DNA from: Argyresthia goedartella
Lineage: Eukaryota; Arthropoda; Insecta; Lepidoptera; Argyresthiidae
Direction: 5' to 3'
Assembly (NCBI GenBank): GCA_949825045.1
Contig: OX463813.1
Coordinates: forward strand, 25,712,001 to 25,776,000
Length of the DNA: 64,000 nt
A model generated the notes under the pieces. The model saw only the letters and a list, made by a program, of their open reading frames with translations. It ran no database searches and was not told the DNA's origin. Each line of letters begins with the position of its first letter. The stretch's first letter is position 1. The translations under genes were made by a program, and so were the position numbers. Positions 54,343 through 64,000 of this stretch are shown here, in pieces.

Positions 54343-55023
54343 TATAAAAATAAACATAAAAGGCACACTTGTTTTGTTTGGTGTATTTCGAACTTGAATT
54401 CATTAAAATAAAATTACTTCATTGATTAATTAACTTTTTCTTTGTCTAATTAACGTTCTTTATTAGGACTTTAATATCATTATAATCTGCCATGTTAAAA
54501 AACGTTTTAAAAATCAATGCGCTTTTAAAAAAAGCCTTTAACTGTTAGTCCGTCACATATTCTTAACCTCTCGTCGGTTGATATGCGGAACAAAATTGGT
54601 CTATGGTACGTATGGAAGCGCTACCTATAACTTCAATGGAAATGCGAATTATTTAGAAGTTCCGTTCACAACAGTTGATCAAATGACTTATTATATAGCA
54701 TTAGACGCAAATAGTGATAAGTTGTATTTAAAATGTATTTAGCGCCTGTCAAAACTCTGTAGCTCTATTCTCTATCTCTGACATCTAGATTTTTCGATCG
54801 CAAACCCTGTCAAATTTATATTTTTAAAGATGAATTTCAAATTGAAGTTTGAACAACCAGAGCGCGATCACCGGTGTCTGGAGCTGTCATTTTAACCAAC
54901 TGTCATATTTTGTCAAGCAAGGGATACTGAATGATGTTTTGGCAGCTTTCCCCGAATGGACCACCAAAAAGATTGTTAATTTGGCAAATCTCCCCGAATG
55001 GATCTCTGACACAAATTGGTACA
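54343..55023. other. AT-rich non-coding, nothing recognised
   Basis: No gene or family member seen between the Helitron end and the second P-like element. Confidence 0.4.
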
Positions 55024-55031
55024 GTAATATC

Positions 55032-56197
55032 CACAGATATCGAGAGATAGGCCCTTGGCGCTAAGCTTGTATCGGAACCAGTGTCGCCGAAAACTAAGAA
55101 CACGCATACATTTACACCACTCGTACATCAATCCCTCCGCTTTTATTGGTCAGTGCAATGTCATGCACCTATCGTCCGAACACACCCACACTACCGCAGG
55201 TATACTAGCTAGTCGAGCTAGTGTTGGGACAGTGCAAGGACAGCGTGTATCATCGATCGATTATAATTTATAGACACTAGTATAGACAGTCGTATACAAT
55301 GCTGGGTTCTATAAATAAAATAGTAAATTGTTTGTAAATATGACATATTTATATGACATACGAGACCCCTTTGCCTCTCTTCTTTTTTTCAACAGAATCC
55401 TTACAGCTAGAAAGAGAGGCAAAGAGGTTTCTGAAGGTAGAATAACTGTGAACTCTTCGGACCTGACTGAAAGCATCGGAATTTCCGATCAATACTTATA
55501 ACACCCTTTATCCTTCGTCGGGCGAGGTTTTAAACAAACTTAAAATCTAAACTGCCTGTTTGGCAATCATTGGAATAACTAACAATAAACTTACGTATTA
55601 TGAGCAATAAAATAACTATATTATTACATTAACTATATTAGTAATTGCGGAGTGATAAAATCTATCGATTCAAAAACATAATTCTCCTATCACTATTCCC
55701 ATCACTATATGTCGTCTCTGTGTGCGTGTAACAGTTCGCCTCCGTATCACGATGCATCTTTGCTTTCGTACTTAGATAAGTGTGAAATATTCATTGCGTG
55801 TTAGCTTGGCAATAAGTAGTGAAATTAAGATACAAAAAAAGCAATGTATAGTAAACTTAGCGAGAACAACATGACATTGTCACTTTAATGTCAATTCGTG
55901 ACGAATTTTCCGCGAATGATTTATTTCGTAATAATGTTTATTTATTGTGTTTTAAGAAGAAATAATAGTTGGAATGAGACTTACAAGTGATATGTGACAC
56001 CGGCGTTCTTGGAGTTCACAATCTCGCTTCTATTTTTGCACGTGAGTATTGCACAGGTCGGCATTTTCGAAAAACAACGGAAATGAATTCGTCACTGCGG
56101 TCGCCCGGTGACTACCGAGAATTGTTAATATCTAACCTGTCGGAGCTACATTTGTTCGCACGTGCCACGCCCCTCAACCTATCTCTCGATATCTGTG
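55032..56197 (-). mobile_element. P-element-like non-autonomous transposon, copy 2
   Basis: A 1166-bp reverse-complement copy of 44643-45817 with the same inverted ends, flanked by its own perfect 8-bp duplication GTAATATC (55024-55031 and 56198-56205). Identity to copy 1 is very high by eye, with scattered single changes and a few small indels. It carries the same internal CCTCTTTGCCTCTCTT hairpin (about 55368-55440). Confidence 0.85.
55985..56064 (-). CDS. THAP zinc-finger first exon, copy 2
   Basis: On the minus strand ATG at 56064 opens MPTCAILTCKNR to NAGVTYH, with the donor GTAAGT at 55984-55979. I see no nucleotide difference from the copy 1 exon, whereas other parts of the two elements do differ. 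As in copy 1, the rest of the THAP domain and the transposase are not found within the element. Confidence 0.62.
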
Positions 56198-56205
56198 GTA
56201 ATATC

Positions 56206-57344
56206 TGTATGAGAAATGTTTCAACTGAACAGTTTTATTGGTGTTTGTACAACAAATAAACTTTACTCAGTACGTTTCGCTTCGCTTTCGCAATGCTTCG
56301 CATTCCAAGTCGTCGAGAAAGCGAAAAAGTATGTTTAGGAAGTCCGGTATAAGGGTTCCGCAGTGTTTAAATTCTTGTCCAAATTGTTTTGTGCATCAAT
56401 TGGAACCGTAAAATGGGGTGAGTAGAGATGCAGGGGTAAATAGAATGACTTTTATAGCAGAAATTTTCCGCCGAGAATCGTTTTCTCACTGGCTGTGTGT
56501 GAGTGAGTGAGTGAGTAAACGATATTGTGTGTGAGCGGGCAAAAGCGGGGGGATTCAGGACATGGGACGACTGCCACCACTCTGTCTGTACTGGTGAACT
56601 GTACTAACTGACGTCGGCAAGCACCGGACACACCGTCCGCACCGCACGCACTGTCCGCAGGAATCTTCCTCGCTGCTCCGGAACATTCGCGCGTTGCTCT
56701 GCATTCTTCCACATCAATCGCCCTGAATCTGATGACGTCATAAGGATTTCTGTGGCTATCCAGCTTCCGACGATACCGGCACGGGTAGGTGTGTGAGGTT
56801 TCACAGGACTTCATATAAATAATTCTAAAATCCGATCCGTCCGGTGCTTCCGGTGCGGATGCTGCTGATAAGTGTGCGTTCACCATACAAATTCAGCGCA
56901 GAGCCGCATGTGCGCTCGGTACAGAATCTATACCGAAACAACCAGGTCTGAAAACTTCAATTTAATTACATGCGCGCGAACTAAAATAAGTTAAATATCA
57001 TATTAGCGCTGACATTTCCCTAACGAGTGTAAGCGGCAGTATTAAGACGTCAAACTATTAGTTATGCATCGGGGCTCAAGAAACAACATAACTAACTAAA
57101 CTGACCCTGACTGAGTGACGGCGTCGCTAGCGTCATTGGCATATAAACATGGAGACATTTCATACTAGTGACTTTAGTTCTCTTTTTGGCCACTGGGTCA
57201 GATATGTTTGTGGCTCTGTAGGTGCATATAATGAAATAAAAAAAACCGAGTTGCCGAGCCGATAAACACAATTTTAGATAATTCTGCAAGAATTTAAATA
57301 CCTAATATTAGCCTTTAATACGTTAATTTAATACCTTTTTAATA
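56206..57344. other. Non-coding; one unrecognised 144-codon frame
   Basis: A minus-strand frame at 56886-56452 is GC-rich, Ser/Arg/Ala/Cys-rich and resembles nothing I know. It lacks a convincing gene structure and overlaps (GAGT)n and Ala-rich low complexity. CpG-containing sequence at 56520-56880 could belong to a promoter or an old transposon end. Confidence 0.3.
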
Positions 57345-58187
57345 TCATTTTGCATTTCTTGCTGCCTGCGGAACTCCACAAACCGGAAGTTTCTTGTTCG
57401 CCCGGACTGTTTTTTTGTATTTATTACCTTTTTAGGGTTCCGTACCCGAAGGGTTCCAAACGGGACCCTATTACTAAGACTCCGCTGTCCGTCCATCCGT
57501 CCGTCCGTCCGTCTGTCACCAGGCTGTATCTCAAGAACCTAGCTAGCTAGAGAGTTGAAATTTTCACAGATTATGTATTTATGTTGCCGCTATAACAACA
57601 AATACTAAAAAACAGGATAAAAGAAATATTTAAGGGGGCTCCCATACAACAATTCTTTCAATACCACATACAAACTTATGGATGCACCTGGTTACGTACA
57701 TGGAGTGTGAAAGTAACCGCACCAATAACTTTGTAAACAATATTTTGCTGTGTAAAATCCAAACTATTCACTCCACACCATCGCTTCCATTGAACGGTGG
57801 CACGAAACCCTTCGTGCGCGATTTAGACTCGCACTTGACCGGTTTTGTTGTTTCGTATGGATACCACCGACGAGGGGTGGAACTTCCAATATCTGTGCCG
57901 TTATTGCGAATGTTATTGACGCCCCGCCGCGGAGGCCGCTGTGGATAGAGTTCGCCTACAGGATGGACTTATTTACGTCTTCTTAAATAATTTAGTATTA
58001 TACTATTCAGGCACTTCATTTCATCGTACGCACGTACTGATGTCCCCATTTTGCGAAGTCCCCTTTTCCAGAAGTCCCCGATAAGCGGCTAAGAGCTCTT
58101 TCACATATTTAACATTTCCATTTACATTTATATACATAGCTTCTGGCCCCACACTAGGATACCCTGTAAAATCATGAGCTCTCTTTG
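57345..58187 (+). repeat. Composite repeat unit: head, family A, spacer
   Basis: Head 57350-57430 (GCATTTCTTGCTGCCTGCGG...), full family A 57431-57842, and spacer 57843-58187 (from GTTGTTTCGTATGGATACC to CATGAGCTCTCTTT, including a SINE-tail word CTGGCCCCACACTAGGAT). All parts recur in reverse at 48029-50352 but in permuted order. The spacer holds the empty TA site of the mariner. It runs straight into repeat C at about 58177. Confidence 0.75.
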
Positions 58188-58372
58188 ATGTGTTCAGGAA
58201 CCGCATGTTCGACCGGCATTGTGGCATTGATAATTGCTCTGTACTTGTTTAGCTTGTTCAGTAGTACCAACTTCACAGACAAACTAGGGGCGGCACGTAG
58301 GCGGGCGTCAGCATTCGAAATTTGAATGTCATAATTTGTCGAAAATTTATACATTATGGTCATAATGTATTA
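58177..58372 (+). repeat. Interspersed repeat C, copy 2
   Basis: It matches 33565-33770 in the same orientation (GCTCTCTTTGATGTGTTCAG, AACTTCACAGACAAACTAGG, TTATGGTCATAATGT). Confidence 0.75.
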
Positions 58373-58647
58373 ATTTTCTATTAAAAAGGTTAGTATGCAG
58401 ATATATATATAACAGTTACACTATAACAGTTAGCCCAGGCAGCTGGTAATTACAATTTTTACGTACGACGGACGGTACGGAACGGAGGAGATATAAGCGT
58501 TTGGGCTCAGAGATTTGTGTGTGTGTGTGTACGTCCGTGGTGATGGAAAATAAAGAGAGGAAACCTACATATCTCCATTGCTGCGGCGATATAAGATACA
58601 TGGTATAAGACGTGACGCTATGAAGATACTTTTAGAAGTTTCAGGAA

Positions 58648-59094
58648 GTGAAAGATTCTACCCTGAATTGTAACAGCGACGTGTTAGCACGCATATTAAA
58701 TTCTAATCTACCCTCCAATAAACTAGTGTGGGATGTAATAGACAGACTACATAGAAAACTTAAAAAAAAAGGACTCGTAGTTTATAGACGGGTTCCTAAC
58801 ACCGACTGGATTATTGCTTCGTGGGACACTGAACCTGACCTGACCTCTTCACCTCACCCTTATGTGCGGGTGGTTCGGCAGTCGAACCCTTCCAGGACCA
58901 GGACTTCATTTTCCTGCTGGTTCGACGATCAGAGGGAGGGAGGGACGAGAAGTCGTATGTTTATCCTAAATGGGGTGGCAGAGGCATGGAATGGCCATGC
59001 AAGTCACATAAAACTGTGTGTTCTCAGACACATAACAAAGAAAAATGTCAAATACCTTAAAAAAAATTTAGTCAGCTGCTACGATGGCGCTTGA
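58648..59094 (+). other. Unrecognised 148-codon frame
   Basis: The frame has no ATG at its left limit (it begins at GTGAAAGAT) and contains a charged stretch LVWDVIDRLHRKLKKKG and a Ser/Arg-rich middle. I recognise no domain. It lies just upstream of an (AAAT)n run and a SINE tail, so it may be part of a retroelement. Coding status is doubtful. Confidence 0.25.
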
Positions 59095-59247
59095 CTTTGA
59101 TGAAAGGAAAAACCGGTCAATGAAAGTTGACGCATGAATACCAAAACACGGCGCGATCACCGACCACCACAACCATAGACAATGGATATCAGTAAAATAG
59201 TGATGTGATAGTGAATAACGATCGATTCTATCTGAATAAAATAAATA

Positions 59248-59345
59248 AATAAATGTAGCCCATTAATGTCCCCACCGAGGGTCATTGGCTTTTACTTAGA
59301 GTTAGTTTGAGCCTTATTCCACTACGCTGGCTCAGCATGGTTTGG
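59248..59345 (-). mobile_element. SINE (type 1) tail fragment
   Basis: AAATGTAGCCCATTAATGTC to CACTACGCTGGCTCAGC matches the 3' part of the SINE at 5470-5765 and 61018-61291 (reverse). The tRNA head is missing. Confidence 0.7.
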
Positions 59346-61017
59346 TGGAGGGGTGTCGGGCTAGTGGCCGACCCGACTGACAGAATTTTCCGAGATGCCT
59401 TATTAAGAATAACTGAATAATTAGCAATTATCACTTTAAAGAATATAAATTTATATGGACATGATCAGTAAAAATAACTTTTTTGGTGTCAGATTCAATA
59501 CACGAACATATACATCACTGTTTATTTACACACCCATTCACTGATTTGTCGCAAGAAGAATGTACTTTGTAAAGGACATAATCCAGTTTACTCGTACTCG
59601 CTGAACAACAAACTAATATTTGTGTAAATAATGACAATCCGTTATGTACTATCGAACCATCTGAATCATGACCCACCATAAGCTTATTTTGCTAAACCCC
59701 TTAAATGCAAGTAGGTCGAAATTCGTTTAAAGGTTTATTTCCTTGGTAACGAACTTGTTATCATTTGATTAGACACTGACATTTTGATAGATCTTACAAG
59801 TTTGAAAGTTTCAAACGAATTATCAGGCAAAAGGGTCGTGATTCAGTTGGTTCGATAGTACATACGTCATCCAAATTGTTACAAACGAGCTCGTATTACA
59901 TGATAAACTGGGGAGCCGATACGTAAGTAGATTTTTTTTTGGGTAACTTCGTTAATGTTTCGATGGGCTACTAGGGTTCCACGGTTCTGTCTTAGTTTTC
60001 TTATATGGTTATGGTTTGAGATATTTATTTCTCAAAATAATACAATTGGACAGGTGCGCGTGGGATAGGCACTTAGGTATTGATAATGTTGAAAAATAAC
60101 TTATTTTACAGATTTTGTTTCACGTTTACAGATGATAAAGAATCGTAAAATATCTAAACCTACATAATTCTATTTATGTTGAATGCTGTTAAGATCGTCA
60201 ACCATTATAAATATAAGTGATTAAACATAAGGAAAAGATCCAACGGCTCAATACAAAATCATGCAAAACTATTGATAGGAAATATTAATTATTTCTCATC
60301 TTTGCTGGAAAATATGCAGAAAAGCGGAACCCGTTCCATTTTTCATCCAAAAATATATCAGTCCCACAGTTCTACTTCAATACTCAAATTGATAGATTTT
60401 CGTTTCGATTGCAAGCGACGACGCTCTAAGTAACGTTCTATATATATTTATTTCATGCTGCGGAATAGTATGTATTTCTTTTATTATTTTCTGGTGACCA
60501 CGGATGAAAATGAATGCTTGGATAAATTAAGGAGCTTGAAATTCCGATTTATTTTATACTCACAAGAGGGCTTCTAAGACACGGTATTTTGTTATCCGAT
60601 TACTGTATATTTTGGGCAATTCAAAGCTTTTTGTATGGAAGTCTGGCATATCTTCCCCCTCCGGATTTATTTCCTTACACGCGCGATGCATTCACCGTGG
60701 TATCGATGTGTGAGAACACTCGATTCTTTACTTCCAATCTCGCTAACGTGACACTTTAGGGTACCTACCATATTACTAGTAAATCTTTGTTTGTATAAGT
60801 GTTCTTTAACCATCTATGAAGAAAGTCCTTTAGGCTCTTTGAGGGCGGACGGCAAAGGGTCCATTCCGCTGACGAAGAAGTTTTCCAATGGCTGCTCCGG
60901 CTGCCGCCTTTGCAACGAAGACGCTAGCGAACAATCGCTAAATAAATACCCACCTTTTCAGCATATAGCTTTTTTCTGGTTTTATTTTACTTCATATTAT
61001 AATTTTTATTCGCTCTT
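59346..61017. other. AT-rich non-coding, nothing recognised
   Basis: No gene, hairpin or family member identified. Confidence 0.4.
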
Positions 61018-61291
61018 TGGAGCTCCGTGGTCTAATAGGTTTCACGCTTGCTTCTCACGAATCCTGACCATGTACCAATGAGATAATTAATTTATCTTAA
61101 GTACATTATCGGACGTTCAGTGTTTCGGATGACATGTTAAGCTGTAGGCCCCGGCTACAATCGCTACGTGGTAGTTGTCGTAAAACCTCTCCACCAACCC
61201 GCACAGAGCTAGCGTGGTGGAGTATCGCTTAATCTTACTCGTATCTGGGTAAAGGCCTATGACCCTCGGTGGGGACATTATAGGGCTACAA
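61018..61291 (+). mobile_element. tRNA-derived SINE (type 1)
   Basis: The head GGAGCTCCGTGGTCTAATAGG retains an A-box-like TGGTCTAATAGG. The B box is damaged by a ~15-nt deletion (CTTCTCACGAATCCTGACC). The body ends GGTGGGGACATTATAGGGCTAC. It is the mirror copy of 5470-5765. Confidence 0.75.
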
Positions 61292-61705
61292 TTATATTAT
61301 ATAATTCTCATAATTTTTCAAGTAAATTAGCAAACATCGGCGAGTAATTTCGCACCTGCCATGACAGCTCGCGTTTACGGCATATCGGTAAGGCTAATTA
61401 CTCCTAGTGAAAGAGAAGGGATTTACAGAAAATAAAGAATTTCGATATTTGAAAATTTGTTAATAACCCTGCTTGCTACAGTTTACTTCTCCAGACATTT
61501 GTTTTGACTTCGACCAGACGACTCGCATTGAATTGCATCAATGCGAATCGGTTATTTCTTACTCAACAAACTAAAAGGATGTAATATAAAGGTATACCCA
61601 GTAAACAATTTCGGCCTTATTCAGAGCCCTTTGAAGAGAAACAGTGTGAAGCCGATATGATCAATGGCAATTTTGGCTCGAGATAAATACAGACTACTTG
61701 TACAC

Positions 61706-62455
61706 ATGTCGGCGGCCGATTGTAGAATTGAGCACATCATGATGTGCCGCGCCATATTAGGAAATGGCGGCGTTTCCTGAAATACGTCGTTGTCTATGGG
61801 GCACATCATGATGTGCCCAAACCAATATCGGGCAGATCGATGAGCACCAAACGTTTGTCCATATGCCCATATCATGATATGGCCAAAGGATAAAACTTCA
61901 CATCGTAAAATAATTCGAATTTTACGAATAAACAAATCAATTTTATTTGACAATGATGTTTTTGTTGCTACACGTAATCTAGTTGAATATTTTTTAATCA
62001 AGAAAAGTAGGATGACCATCAGACGGGATTCGGTGGACTACTATTTGGTATCCGCGTATGATATTTTAGAGACTTATAGCATACTCATTATTAAATGATG
62101 TTTATAATTGCATGTTTCTCTCCGCTCCGGTTTTGCTTCTTTTAAGTTCGAACCTGAAATTTAGCCACAATAACCTACTCTGGATAAGTTTGACTTTTTA
62201 ATACTTTCAGTCGCAAGCTCGTTTCGCTGGTTGCACTTACACGTTCTAACCTAACCCAACCTACCGAGCTAAATTTATTGTCACCCCATTTTTCGATTTG
62301 CCGAGTTACTGGCAGATCGCGGAACGTTGGTCTTGAAACCATACGGCGGGTTTAAGATGGCAGATCAAGAAATGCCGCCATTTCATGATATGCTGAGTAT
62401 TGCCGAGGCACATCATGATGTGCCGAATTTGGCGATCGGCCGCTTTCATACATTT
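61706..62455. repeat. Palindrome cluster between ~75-bp inverted blocks
   Basis: Perfect palindromes lie at 61732-61747 (GCACATCATGATGTGC), 61799-61818 (GGGCACATCATGATGTGCCC), 61867-61882 (CCATATCATGATATGG) and 62407-62424 (GGCACATCATGATGTGCC), with an imperfect one near 62380-62395. Blocks 61709-61785 and 62372-62450 are inverted copies (shared GCGGCCGAT, AATT, palindrome, AAATGGCGGC, TTTC). This may be a MITE with subterminal palindromes or a binding-site array. The minus frame at 61621-62019 is only a passenger. Confidence 0.7.
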
Positions 62456-64000
62456 GCTGAGGGGTACAGCTGAAAGTACCTATGTATACTCCGTTCACAG
62501 TTATTTTACCTCCGACATGGGTCATCAAAATACAGGAAGTAAGAGTTATGTGTCAGTCCTATGTCAGTCAGCGCAGGACAATAACTAAAGCATTCGTTAT
62601 CGTTCAGAGTCAGTCAGTCTCGCTTTCCTTTTTTCAGCGGAAGAAGGACGAGGAGATTGACGCTCAGCTCTGTCTCTTACATCCCGTGTTTTGAAGAGAC
62701 ATGTCAGAGGTAAAATATCTATGAACGGTCTGTATGTATTTAAATAAATTAAAACAAACAAATGAATATGGTTGTCGTAACCAGTCAGCTGAAAACATTG
62801 AAACAAAATGAAAATAACACGCTTTGGGGTTATTCCCATTTCAGCCTTTTCCGATCCGTCCAATAATATAAATTGCAGCCTCTTTTCTTCCATTGTGCTT
62901 AGGCACAGCCGAGTAGTTCTTTTGTTGCGAGTCTAAGACAACATAAGTTAAAGGGATTAAATATGGCCAGAAATGCATCTTTAGCTTCAATTCTAGGCTA
63001 AACTGGACAACATAAAAATTTAGGATAAATATATGTTATAAAAGGTCTATTAGAGTTAAGAATGGACTTTACCGGATGAAAATTACCGGATATTTAATAC
63101 TTAACAATGTTTTTCGCAATGCATTATTATTCAACTAAATGAACAAGCGCTCGGAGACCAAATCAGTTTCCTATATGAAACTTACACGCAAAAATAGGTA
63201 TAAAAAATGGAAAATTTTTGGTTGTTTTATTATATTTTAATGTTATTATTACAGGAGTTTAGTAATATTTTCTATAATTTTCTTGGTCTCGGAGCTCGGG
63301 CTGCCCCGCGGGGCTCTGCGCGGGAGCATGCGTCAGTCTGCTTCGACGCGATGCGACGGGTATTTGTTTTCTTTGTCTAATTCTCAATGCCATTGGCCTT
63401 TGTGCAGCCCTTAATTATCTCGTTACATGTGTAGATCTCAGCTCCGGGTTAAGCTCAGCATAAGTGGGTTTGAAAAGCTGCTCTTATAAGTGCTGCTTAT
63501 ATGTCCGCTGTCCTATCCCGAGAGACAGTGACAGCATGTCTTTGAGCGTCTGTTAAACTTTGTGTTGTCGGCTGCGCATCCGTGACAAACGCCAGGTTTC
63601 CGAAACGAAAGGTATGTTGCTGCGACAACTTGTTAAAATTGTTACAGCCATTTACCTGCCGCTATTTAGAGTTAACTTTTGATTTATCTGAATAATTGCT
63701 TGTTACATTTGACCACTCTTTCAGAAACTGGGGGTAATTAGAATGAACCGGAAAAACCATATTGGTTATTCCTGGTGCTATCTGGTTTTACTGGCGACAA
63801 ATTAAAAACCACAATGATATTTTATACTCAAAATACTGGTCTCTTTTTATCCACAAACCAACAAAAGCAAATTGGCTTCGAAATCGGAACATGTTTGGAC
63901 GCATGAATTGTATATACCTGGCAATATAATAACAAAGGTTTGACCATAGAGTTAAAAATAACCACACTAGTGAATCTGACCTTACCTGACATCCAAGAGT
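62456..64000. other. Non-coding; possible promoter-like patch
   Basis: Mostly AT-rich. A GC-rich block at 63283-63360 with an initiator-like GTCAGTCT, followed by a consensus-like donor AAAGGTATGT at 63608-63617, could be a 5' non-coding exon of a gene lying beyond the window. No coding evidence supports this. Confidence 0.25.

Noticed and set aside
56452..56886. 144-codon GC-rich minus-strand frame
   Set aside because: Low-complexity composition, no recognisable domain, no splice or promoter support. Kept only as a note under the stretch description.
44643..58187. A single large inverted duplication joining the 44.6-50.3 kb and 55.0-58.2 kb regions
   Set aside because: The order of elements is not mirrored, and each P-like copy has its own target duplication, so these are independent insertions.
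61621..62019. 132-codon minus-strand frame with repeated HIMMC words
   Set aside because: The repeated words are translations of the CATCATGATG palindromes. There is no domain and no gene context.
1..64000. CRISPR arrays, operons, ribosome binding sites or bacterial features
   Set aside because: No short regularly spaced direct repeats with unique spacers were found, and all content is eukaryotic transposon-like.

Overview
The window looks like intergenic or heterochromatin-like DNA from a lepidopteran (moth or butterfly). It is AT-rich and contains no complete host gene that I can recognise. The lepidopteran call rests on the overall repeat content: two ~0.4 kb families ending in GGGTTCCGTACC and ACCGGTCAAGTGCGAGTC, tRNA-derived SINEs, a Helitron 3' end of the CTAG type, a maT-type DD37D mariner, and LINE 3' fragments. 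This is recall of typical content, not a database match. Almost everything that can be read as protein is transposon-derived, and most of it is broken.

Region by region. 1-303 is a BEL/Pao reverse transcriptase fragment. 304-10525 is a minus-strand Ty3/gypsy LTR retrotransposon with a ~2.2 kb 5' LTR, a tRNA primer-binding site, gag, a -1 slippery heptamer at the gag stop, and pol (protease, RT, RNase H, integrase). Its 3' LTR is truncated and interrupted by a 1 kb LINE with a 7-bp target duplication, and its RT is interrupted by a 1.16 kb composite containing a SINE. 10593-11120 is a LINE ORF1 remnant with a PHD-like finger. 13.3-14.5 kb holds a PIF/Harbinger fragment between direct ~120 bp repeats. 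16813-18079 is a nearly complete DD37D mariner. 19565-24484 is a DD41D Tc1/mariner element with ~330 bp inverted repeats; a 2.85 kb LINE has jumped into its right repeat, producing a chimeric 929-codon frame. 24.5-25.6 kb and 28.7-29.2 kb are LINE fragments. 31.45-32.21 kb is a HARBI1/Harbinger transposase relic with a plausible 72-bp intron.

33-44 kb is mostly non-coding, with short perfect hairpins, MITE-like palindromes, SINEs, a displaced gypsy LTR piece (39.0-40.1 kb) and a LINE endonuclease fragment (42.4-43.0 kb). 44643-45817 and 55032-56197 are two inverted copies of a P-element-like non-autonomous transposon. Each has perfect 8-bp target duplications, matching termini, and a THAP zinc-finger first exon followed by a splice donor. 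48703-49993 is a structurally intact DD34D mariner with an uninterrupted 350-aa transposase; its empty target site is visible in a second copy of the host repeat near 58.0 kb. 50.9-54.34 kb is a Helitron Rep/helicase pseudogene ending in CTAG. 58.2-64 kb is repeat-poor apart from SINEs and a cluster of GGCACATCATGATGTGCC palindromes.

The elements do not act as a pathway. What the window records is a nesting order: LINE in LTR, SINE in RT, LINE in mariner, mariner in repeat, and P-like element beside LINE. The only reading frame that looks capable of making a working enzyme is the DD34D mariner transposase.
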